Of a DNA stretch of 7,298 nt, positions 1 through 5,957 are shown piece by piece; the stretch's first letter is position 1, and each line of letters starts with the position of its first letter. The notes beneath the pieces are model-generated. The model was not told the DNA's origin, ran no database searches, and saw only the letters and a list, made by a program, of their open reading frames with translations. A program made the position numbers and the translations under genes. Source of the DNA: Bacteroidota bacterium (GTDB lineage: Bacteria > Bacteroidota > Bacteroidia > Chitinophagales > Chitinophagaceae); contig JAEVYV010000386.1 of assembly GCA_023392575.1 (NCBI GenBank), forward strand, positions 1-7,298. The letters run 5' to 3'.

Positions 1-315
1 CTCCTGCTTCAGGCCGTTTCTCACCGAAACTTCTTTTTTCCAAACCTTCCCGCTCTGGTAGCCCTCCTTCGAGGCATCAAAAGCTTCCGGAGAAATACCC
101 TGCTTATGGGCCCGGTTAATCAACACGTCGATCAACTGGCGCATTTTCATGTCATCGTCGGTTTCAATATTCAGCTTAAAGTTTTTTTTGTCCAGGTCAA
201 TCACCACGTGGGCGCCCTTAAAATCAAAGCGGTTGGTGATTTCCTTTTTGGTAACGTTTACGGCGTTGTCCAGCGCCTGGGCGTCAACTTTGCTAACAAT
301 ATCAAAAGAGGGCAT
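1..315 (-). CDS. YajQ family cyclic-di-GMP/nucleotide-binding protein (C-terminus off the left edge)
   Basis: The reverse strand reads from ATG at 315 for 105 codons without a stop to the window edge. It begins MPSFDIVSKVDAQALDNAVN, the hallmark start of the YajQ/UPF0234 family, followed by RFDFKGAHVVIDLDKKNFKL (about residues 30-49) and the YQSGKVWKKEVSV stretch (about residues 86-98). The E. coli family member is about 163 residues long, so roughly a third is missing here. Family knowledge: these small cytoplasmic proteins have two ferredoxin-like (RRM-like) domains, and some members bind cyclic-di-GMP and act in gene regulation. Whether this one binds c-di-GMP cannot be told from sequence. 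The start is secure because it matches the family N-terminus exactly. There is no clear Shine-Dalgarno; the leader just before ATG is A-rich and holds ACTAAAAACT. The gene lies downstream of the receptor terminator at 414-439, so it should have its own promoter between about 316 and 413, but I see no convincing -7/-33 pair there. Confidence 0.93.
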   Translation of the reverse strand, partial: MPSFDIVSKVDAQALDNAVNVTKKEITNRFDFKGAHVVIDLDKKNFKLNIETDDDMKMRQLIDVLINRAHKQGISPEAFDASKEGYQSGKVWKKEVSVRNGLKQE

Positions 316-319
316 AAAA

Positions 320-329
320 AGTTTTTAGT
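320..329 (-). promoter_or_regulatory. A-rich leader motif ACTAAAAACT upstream of the YajQ-family gene
   Basis: On the minus strand ACTAAAAACT ends 4 bases before the ATG at 315. The same 10-mer ends 5 bases before the start of the receptor gene at 5625. Bacteroidota genes often lack Shine-Dalgarno sites and favour A-rich sequence in this position, so a role in translation initiation is the simplest reading. That role is inferred; only the sequence match is seen. Confidence 0.3.
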
Positions 330-413
330 TTATCGATTCTGGTTTGTCGTTAGAAACAAGCTAAGTTATAGAATCTGCTCTTAAAAAACCGGCAATCCAA
401 CCAATCCCTGAAT

Positions 414-439
414 AAAAAAGCCCCTTTAGAAAAAGGGGC
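414..439 (-). terminator. Rho-independent terminator of the 469-2931 receptor gene
   Basis: On the minus strand an 8-bp perfect stem (GCCCCTTT paired with AAAGGGGC, tetraloop TTCT) is followed directly by six T residues. It begins 30 bases after the receptor stop codon at 469-471. Its orientation fits leftward transcription and separates the receptor from the YajQ-family gene. Confidence 0.88.
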
Positions 440-468
440 CGACATGCACATGAGAAAGATTCAAACTT

Positions 469-2931
469 TTATTGCTGCCCCGTACCTCCTACCCTGCTTT
501 GTTCATCCTGAGAGCTGGTGTTGCGGCGACGGGGCTGATCATTCTGGCCGTTATTACCAAAGCGCCATGTAAAGTTTATGGTTACCTGGCGGGAATCGGG
601 ATAAAACGTGAAATCACCGTCCACATTTCCGTACTTGTTTAGCCCGCTAAACTTTTGCCAGGCAAAAGGATCCCGGATGTTCAACCTAACGGTCCCTTTT
701 TCCTTCATTACCTGTTTTTGGAGGCCCAGGCTCATTTGGTAAATGGGCTCCATCCGGGTAAGTCCATTCAGGTTTTTGTGCCGGTAAAAACCGCTCCATT
801 CGGCCGTAAACCCCTTAGAAAGAGTAAAATTGTTGGTCAGATTCACCATGAAAGAGGTGTAGCGAAGATCAATATCGGTGTTATTGTACACGCCTTTATA
901 GTGATTGTGAAAAACATTGGTAAACAGGTTGGTGTTCCACCACTTTGCCAGCTTGACCGGCGCGGTTATCGAAACTCCCATGTTGTCGTAGCGGGCCACG
1001 TTGTCCACTGTGAGGTATTGTATTTTGCTATTGTCCTGACGTTTGATCAGTTGGGAGATCACGTCGTCCGTAGTATTAAAGTTTAGGGTTGTGATGTATT
1101 TGCCCATAAAGGAATGCGACAGCTCAATATTATGCGTGTACTGGGGGCGTAAATAAATATTTCCCTGCCGGTAGGAAAGAGTATCCAAAAAATAAATAAA
1201 CGGATTTAGATCCTGATAGTTGGGCCGGGTAATGCGGCGGCCGTATGATAACGTGAATGTATTTTTTTGATTGGCAGCGTAACTTGCAAAAACTGTAGGG
1301 AACAAATTGGTGGAATCTCTTTTGAATTTTTGATTGGTCACTACCTGGTTGCCGTGGGCTATGGAGTTTTCCACCCGCAGCCCCGCCTGCAGGGTCCATT
1401 TTTTTATTTGCCGGTTGTAGTTGATATAGGCCGCATTAATGTTTTCATCGTAAATAAAATGATTGGAGCGGTTGTGGTCCACCTCCCATTTGCCTGCAAT
1501 CAGGTTCTCATAGGCCACCAGGTTGTCGTTCCGTACATAGCTGATCTTCACACCAACCTCTATTTTCCCGCCCTTTACCGGATGTGTATAATCCGATTTA
1601 AATGTATAGATGTCAATATTGGAGGGCAAATGCCCCCTTAAGGAAGACCGGTTCTGAAATTGCAGGGCTGCATCGTATTTATCGGTTTGCAACACCATAT
1701 CGGAAACATTGTCGTACACTATATAATCCAGGTCGGCACTCAGTTCCCGGCCGGTGGAGTCAAAACTGTGTTTCCAGTTTAGGTTGATGCCGCCGTTTTT
1801 AAACGTAAGGTCGTTATCGGTTTGAGAAACCAGTTTTTCCAAAGGGCTGCGGCTGGCATCGGTTAAAAGGGCTTCGGTTTCCGGCCTGGGTTTGCCCATG
1901 AAAACAAATCCATTGAGCACCACGCCCAACACGTTCTTTTTGTTGGCATACCAATCGAGCCCCAGTTTCAACGTATGGTTATTGCCCTGAAACCGAAACC
2001 GGGACTCGTTGTTGTTATACCCGGTGATGTTTTTGTTGTCATCCAGATAACGGGTTTCAAAAATGAGGGTGCCGCGGTTTTTGAAAAAATTGGGGTTATA
2101 GTTGCCAAAGAAATTGACCTTGTTTTTGCGGTAATTGAAATTGAAGCTGTTTTGCGATTTAGGCAGAAAATAGGTTTGGCCATGCAGCCGGAACATACTG
2201 GTGGTGGCACCCACCATTACACTTCCATTCAATCCACTGTTTTTTCCTTTTTTTGTTTTGATGTTGATGATGCCCGAATTACCCGAAGCGTCGAATTTGG
2301 AAGAAGGATTGGTCATGATCTCGATTTGGTCCAGCGCAGAGGCGGGCATGTTCTTTAGCAGGTTGGCCAGATCAGCTGCCGACAGATAGGTTTGCTTTCC
2401 ATCCAGCATGATGATCACCCCCTGCTTGCCCCGAAGGCTGATGTTGCCATCATTATCCACCATCACTCCCGGCGATTTTTCCAGCACTTCCAACGCGGTG
2501 GAACCGGCACTGGTGGGCGAAGCCTCCACATTCACCACGGTTTTATCCAGCCTGGTTTCCACAAATGGCCGCTGGGCCGTCACTGTAACATTGCCCAGGT
2601 CTTTGGAATTTTGCAAAGCGGTAACCGCCGGCACCTGCACATCTTTGCCGGCAACATCAATGGAGCTGGAAAAATTTTTGTTATAGCCCACCGAACTGAT
2701 GGAGACCAAATATTTCCCCTGCTTGATATTTTCAAATTCATACTTCCCTTCTTTATCCGTAACCGCTGTTTTCACCAATGCCGAATCTTTTGCCTTTAAT
2801 AAGGAAACCGAAGCGGATGCAAGGGCTTTTCCCTGCTCATCTTTTACAGAGCCCAAAACCTTTGCGGTTTGCGCCTGAGCCGCAAAGCTTGTTAAAAGAG
2901 CCGCTAAAAGAAGGGGCAGTACAGGTCTCAT
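469..2931 (-). CDS. TonB-dependent receptor-like outer membrane beta-barrel family protein (paralog 1, 820 aa)
   Basis: Predicted outer-membrane ligand-gated transporter. The visible order is: signal peptide MRPVLPLLLAALLTSFAAQA (cleavage near residue 20); carboxypeptidase-regulatory-like beta-sandwich at about 24-105 (GSVKDEQGKAL, EGKYEFENIKQGKYLVSI); a TonB-box-like NVTVTAQ at 114-120; a plug domain at about 126-230 (LEVLEKSPGV, DGNISLRGKQGV, LDQIEIMTNP, GIINIKTKK); then a barrel to WRF at 789-791 and a hydrophilic 29-residue tail containing DEQSRVGG. The motif GRRITRPNYQDLNPF (around residue 565) is typical of the Bacteroidota barrel family usually called OMP_b-brl_3. The frame stays open upstream to an ATG at 3030, but I place the start at 2931: the signal peptide begins there and the paralog starts at the equivalent point. 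Upstream, AACCTTTG (2955-2962, minus) is a one-mismatch match to the -7 box, without a good -33. No SusD-like partner is adjacent. The substrate is unknown. It has its own terminator at 414-439. Confidence 0.92.
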   Translation of the reverse strand: MRPVLPLLLAALLTSFAAQAQTAKVLGSVKDEQGKALASASVSLLKAKDSALVKTAVTDKEGKYEFENIKQGKYLVSISSVGYNKNFSSSIDVAGKDVQVPAVTALQNSKDLGNVTVTAQRPFVETRLDKTVVNVEASPTSAGSTALEVLEKSPGVMVDNDGNISLRGKQGVIIMLDGKQTYLSAADLANLLKNMPASALDQIEIMTNPSSKFDASGNSGIINIKTKKGKNSGLNGSVMVGATTSMFRLHGQTYFLPKSQNSFNFNYRKNKVNFFGNYNPNFFKNRGTLIFETRYLDDNKNITGYNNNESRFRFQGNNHTLKLGLDWYANKKNVLGVVLNGFVFMGKPRPETEALLTDASRSPLEKLVSQTDNDLTFKNGGINLNWKHSFDSTGRELSADLDYIVYDNVSDMVLQTDKYDAALQFQNRSSLRGHLPSNIDIYTFKSDYTHPVKGGKIEVGVKISYVRNDNLVAYENLIAGKWEVDHNRSNHFIYDENINAAYINYNRQIKKWTLQAGLRVENSIAHGNQVVTNQKFKRDSTNLFPTVFASYAANQKNTFTLSYGRRITRPNYQDLNPFIYFLDTLSYRQGNIYLRPQYTHNIELSHSFMGKYITTLNFNTTDDVISQLIKRQDNSKIQYLTVDNVARYDNMGVSITAPVKLAKWWNTNLFTNVFHNHYKGVYNNTDIDLRYTSFMVNLTNNFTLSKGFTAEWSGFYRHKNLNGLTRMEPIYQMSLGLQKQVMKEKGTVRLNIRDPFAWQKFSGLNKYGNVDGDFTFYPDSRQVTINFTWRFGNNGQNDQPRRRNTSSQDEQSRVGGTGQQ

Positions 2932-3105
2932 AACAATTGGCTTAAGAGTGCATACAAAGGTTGCATAAAGAAAGCTGCTGCCTGACTGAATTATGACAAG
3001 TCCCGGTTTATTTGTTTCAAAGGGTGCCAAAACAGTATCAATACATGAACGGCTTGTGTGGCCTATGAGATGTAGTGGTTGTGAAAATTTGTTAAATGAT
3101 GGGGC

Positions 3106-3137
3106 AAAGAAAAACCCTGCCTTTCGGACAGGGTTTT
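3106..3137 (-). terminator. Rho-independent terminator of the 3169-5625 receptor gene
   Basis: On the minus strand AAAACCCTG and CAGGGTTTT form a 9-bp stem around a 9-base loop (TCCGAAAGG, which can itself pair CC/GG), followed by TCTTT so that the T-rich run reads TTTTTCTTT. It begins 31 bases after the stop codon. It lies between the two receptor genes, which argues against read-through as one operon. Confidence 0.85.
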
Positions 3138-3168
3138 AGCTGTGCTGCTTTTCAACTATAACTAAAAA

Positions 3169-5625
3169 CTAGTTTCCATTTCCGCCGCCTACCCGGCTTT
3201 GCTCGTCATTGGCGCTGCCACTGCTTCTTTTTTTCTGCCCGCCATTCATTTTGCCTTTGCTGAAGCGATAGGTAAAGCCCAGGTTCACACTTCTGGAGTC
3301 CCAACGGTTTTGGAAAGCGGCGTCTACCATGCCATATTTGGATGTGGCCCTAAAACGCTGCGAGGCGAAAACGTCACGAATGTTTACACGCAAGGTTCCT
3401 TTCCCTTTTAGTATTTGCTGGCTCAACCCAACCGACATCATCCCCATGGGCTTTGCCACAATTACCCCTTCCACGGCGCCGGAACGGTACCAGCCGCTCA
3501 ACTCTGCGGTCAACGTTTTGCTAAGCGTAAACTGCTGCGATCCATTGAAGGTAAACGTGGAAGCATCTACGGCTATGAACTCACCGTTTACAATACCCTC
3601 AAAGCGGTTGTTAAACGCATTGACATAGAGATTGCTCTTCCACCATTTTGTTACCGGGAAACCGGCGCTGACCGAAATTCCGTACTGACGCTGGCTGGCA
3701 ATGTTGGCCCGTTTTACATACGTCAGCGTGTCTTCTGTGATTTGCTCAATCACTTCCTGGATGATGTCCGTGGTTTTGGTGTAGTTCAATGTGGTGGTTA
3801 AAAAATTGTTGTAGGTATGGCTCAATTCAATATTATGACTGAACTGCGGCTTCAGGTTAGGATTACCTTGCTGATACGTGTAGCGGTCCAGGTATTCAAT
3901 AAAGGGATTCAGGCTTTCGTAATTGGGGCGGCGAATGCGCCTTCCGTAATTCAACCCAAACGAGTTCTTATCACTGGCCTTATACTGGAAATAGGCGGTT
4001 GGAAATAGCTGTGTGTAGTGACGGTCAAAGCTCTCGGAGGTGGTCATCTGCTTTCCTTTGGCGTTGGTATTTTCCATGCGCAAACCCAATTGAGCACTTA
4101 GTTTCTTGGTGAGCGAACCACTCAGGTTTACGTAGGCGGCGTTTATGTTTTCTTCGTAAATAAAGTAGTTGCTGCGGTTCTGATCACGAACCAATACCCC
4201 GTAGTGCGCCGTGTCGTATACCGCATTGTTATAGGTTTTTACAAAGCTGCTTTTCACACCCGCTTCAAAACGGGCCCCGTTTTTTAAGGGATGAACATAA
4301 TCTACCTTGCCGCTGTAGATATCAATAACCTGGGGCAGCTTTCCATATAGGGTATCGGCTTTTTGTCTGAAGTTGCCGTGGGCATCGAAATAAGCATTGG
4401 TCAGCATTTGCGATTGCCTTCCATCGTAGGAAATATAATCCAGATCGGCCGTGATTTCTTTACCCACCGTATCCAGCACCTGACGGAAGTTCAGATTGGT
4501 GCTGAAATTTTTCCAGGTTTCCTTTTGTGTGGACAGGGCTTTGGTCTGTTCGGCCAGCACACCCGAACCATTGTAGATGTTGTTTAAATTGCGGTTCTCA
4601 AACGTTCCGGGGCCGGAAAAACCGCTGACAACAACGCCCAAGGTGGTGTTTTTGCCGGCAAAATAATCCAGGCCAATTTTACCATTGTAGAAATTACCCT
4701 CGTTTTTCATCCTTGCCTGCTGATCGAAATGCGACCGGATTTGTTTGGACGGCTCCTCCAAAAAATTTCTTTGGATGTTCAGCTCTTGAAAGCTTTTGCG
4801 GTAATTATGACTCAGGTTGGTGAAGAAATTGATTTTTCCCTGGCGGTAATTGAAATTGAAGCCTTCGTTAAACCGGGGATAACGTCCTTGGGTGTATCCC
4901 AGGGTTACCGAACCATTGTATCCAAACTGCTTACTTTTTTTGGTTTTGATGTTGATGATGCCTGCATTGCCGGCCGCATCGTATTTGGCAGGCGGATTGG
5001 TCATGATCTCGATCTGATCCAACTGATTGGCGTTCATATTGCGCAGCAGGTTGGCCAGGTCAGCCCCGCTTAACTGGGTGGGGCGGCCATCGACCAAAAC
5101 CAACACGCCTTGTTTTCCTTTCAGGCTGATGTTGCCGTCCTTGTCTACAGAAATACCGGGAGATTTTTCCAGCACCTCCAAAGCGCTGCTGCCCACATTG
5201 GTAACAGAGGCTTCCACATTGACAATGGTGCGGTCAATTCTTTGTTCCACCAGGGGCTTTTTTCCGGTAACCACCACCGTACTCAGTGATTTTTCCTGCG
5301 GCACCAAGGAGATGGTTTTCAACACCACCGAAGAATTGGCGGAGCTGATTTCAAAAACCGGGGAATAACCTTTTTGATGCCCAACCGCCGTAATTGATAC
5401 CAGGTATCTGCCATCGGCGATGTTCTCAAATTCAAACTTGCCGGTTTTATCGGCTGCGGCTACTTTGGCCACAGACGAATCCCCGGCTTTTAATAACGTA
5501 ATGGTGGCCGATTCCAGCGTTTTTTGACTTCCGTCTTCTACTCTTCCGGTTATTTTACCATTGGTTTGGGCGAAGCCGAGGGTTGAAGCGATCAAAAACC
5601 CCAGCATGGTTAAAATTTTTCTCAT
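3169..5625 (-). CDS. TonB-dependent receptor-like outer membrane beta-barrel family protein (paralog 2, 818 aa)
   Basis: Paralog of the 469-2931 gene with the same architecture. It has a signal peptide MRKILTMLGFLIASTLGFAQ (cleavage near 19-20), a carboxypeptidase-regulatory-like domain at about 22-108 (ITGRVEDGSQKTLESATITL, TGKFEFENIADGRYLVSI), a TonB-box-like TVVVTGK at 116-122, and a plug at about 128-232 (LEVLEKSPGI, DGNISLKGKQGV, LDQIEIMTNP, GIINIKTKK). The barrel contains GRRIRRPNYESLNPF near residue 563 and ends with YRF at 786-788. A 30-residue polar tail with DEQSRVGG follows. The start is secure: the signal peptide begins at the first Met, a TAnnTTTG box lies at 5664-5671, and the leader is A-rich. 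It would import an unidentified ligand across the outer membrane using TonB-ExbBD. No SusD gene or sigma/anti-sigma pair is adjacent, so it is better not called SusC. It lies upstream of paralog 1 in the direction of transcription, with a terminator between them. Confidence 0.93.
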   Translation of the reverse strand: MRKILTMLGFLIASTLGFAQTNGKITGRVEDGSQKTLESATITLLKAGDSSVAKVAAADKTGKFEFENIADGRYLVSITAVGHQKGYSPVFEISSANSSVVLKTISLVPQEKSLSTVVVTGKKPLVEQRIDRTIVNVEASVTNVGSSALEVLEKSPGISVDKDGNISLKGKQGVLVLVDGRPTQLSGADLANLLRNMNANQLDQIEIMTNPPAKYDAAGNAGIINIKTKKSKQFGYNGSVTLGYTQGRYPRFNEGFNFNYRQGKINFFTNLSHNYRKSFQELNIQRNFLEEPSKQIRSHFDQQARMKNEGNFYNGKIGLDYFAGKNTTLGVVVSGFSGPGTFENRNLNNIYNGSGVLAEQTKALSTQKETWKNFSTNLNFRQVLDTVGKEITADLDYISYDGRQSQMLTNAYFDAHGNFRQKADTLYGKLPQVIDIYSGKVDYVHPLKNGARFEAGVKSSFVKTYNNAVYDTAHYGVLVRDQNRSNYFIYEENINAAYVNLSGSLTKKLSAQLGLRMENTNAKGKQMTTSESFDRHYTQLFPTAYFQYKASDKNSFGLNYGRRIRRPNYESLNPFIEYLDRYTYQQGNPNLKPQFSHNIELSHTYNNFLTTTLNYTKTTDIIQEVIEQITEDTLTYVKRANIASQRQYGISVSAGFPVTKWWKSNLYVNAFNNRFEGIVNGEFIAVDASTFTFNGSQQFTLSKTLTAELSGWYRSGAVEGVIVAKPMGMMSVGLSQQILKGKGTLRVNIRDVFASQRFRATSKYGMVDAAFQNRWDSRSVNLGFTYRFSKGKMNGGQKKRSSGSANDEQSRVGGGNGN

Positions 5626-5629
5626 TGTA

Positions 5630-5651
5630 TAGTTTTTAGTACTAGTTTTTA
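5630..5651 (-). repeat. 9-bp direct repeat TAGTTTTTA (x2) in the receptor leader
   Basis: TAGTTTTTA occurs at 5630-5638 and again at 5643-5651 on the plus strand, 13 bases apart. On the minus strand this gives two TAAAAACTA blocks in the predicted 5' leader between the -7 box and the ATG at 5625. The block nearer the start includes ACTAAAAACT, also found before the YajQ-family gene. Confidence 0.6.
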
Positions 5652-5663
5652 ATTATTACAAGT

Positions 5664-5671
5664 CAAAAGTA
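5664..5671 (-). promoter_or_regulatory. Putative Bacteroidota -7 promoter box (TACTTTTG) for the 3169-5625 receptor gene
   Basis: The minus strand reads TACTTTTG, an exact match to the Bacteroidota sigma-A -7 consensus TAnnTTTG, 38 bases upstream of the start codon. A TTG lies upstream at 5687-5689 as a possible -33 element, but the 15-base gap to the -7 box is shorter than usual (about 19-20). The -7 match is seen; promoter activity is inferred. Confidence 0.45.
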
Positions 5672-5724
5672 GGTACTATGCAATACCAAGAACATTGTTT
5701 TAAAATAAACGGCCTAATAATTTG

Positions 5725-5791
5725 ATGGCCGGTAAACTCTGACGGAAATAGGACGCTGAAGTTTTCATTCGGTTACAGGCAAACCGGCCAT
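5725..5791. repeat. 9-bp perfect inverted repeat ATGGCCGGT / ACCGGCCAT
   Basis: The arms lie at 5725-5733 and 5783-5791 with a 49-base spacer. A third GGCC core is at 5711-5714. The repeat sits between the divergent genes and upstream of the predicted receptor -7 box, so it could be a paired operator or, if transcribed rightward, an RNA stem. No function is assigned. Confidence 0.45.
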
Positions 5792-5957
5792 TGTTACCAA
5801 AGGAGTTTATCAGGTATAAGCGGTTTTAGAAATTTTCCAGCCTGTTTTCGGGAACGTCCCGGGAGGCAAACTTGGCCAGCCGCTTTTATGGCACCCCCGG
5901 CTTGGCGCCGCTGCACCTTATAATAAATAGGAGTGGTTTATATTGCAGAAAAAATAG

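Larger units (their letters stand above)
5626..5957. other. Divergent intergenic region between the receptor gene and threonine aldolase
   Basis: A 332-base stretch with no supportable gene. It must carry promoters for the leftward receptor gene and the rightward aldolase gene. Visible contents are the direct-repeat leader (5630-5651), a -7 box for the receptor (5664-5671), a 9-bp inverted repeat (5725-5733 with 5783-5791), a short hairpin CGGGA-ACG-TCCCG (5849-5861), and a weak Shine-Dalgarno-like AGGAG at 5929-5933. The last is 24 bases before the aldolase ATG, too far to be a standard ribosome site. I see no TAnnTTTG box on the plus strand and no riboswitch I recognise. Confidence 0.6.

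Noticed and set aside
106..384. Plus-strand open frame of 92 codons at the left end
   Set aside because: It lies opposite the well-supported YajQ-family gene and its leader. Its His/Val/Phe-rich composition is that of an antisense shadow.
655..1086. Plus-strand open frame of 143 codons inside receptor paralog 1
   Set aside because: It is antisense to conserved barrel sequence, with no family resemblance or start signal. The same applies to frames at 1267-1641, 1975-2358 and 2392-2799, and to the minus-strand offset frames at 1130-1399 and 1968-2210.
3415..3801. Plus-strand open frame of 128 codons inside receptor paralog 2
   Set aside because: It is antisense to the barrel coding sequence with no recognisable domain. 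The same applies to frames at 3199-3411, 3329-3628, 4729-5073 and 5027-5368.
469..5625. SusC-type nutrient-uptake locus
   Set aside because: Length (about 820 residues) and barrel motifs fit the shorter OMP_b-brl_3 type. No SusD gene is adjacent, so a SusCD assignment is not supported.
5849..5861. Short hairpin CGGGA-ACG-TCCCG as a terminator
   Set aside because: The stem is only 5 bp and has no T-run on either strand, so it does not qualify as an intrinsic terminator.
5919..5924. Perfect TATAAT upstream of the aldolase gene
   Set aside because: It matches the E. coli -10 box, but no TTGACA-like element lies about 17 bases upstream. Bacteroidota primary sigma factors use TAnnTTTG instead, so this is probably A/T-rich coincidence.
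5626..5957. Cobalamin or other riboswitch controlling the receptor
   Set aside because: TonB-dependent receptors are sometimes under B12 riboswitches, but I could not find the conserved B12-box core (GCCACTG-like) in the leftward leader. The predicted leader after the -7 box is also only about 30 bases long.
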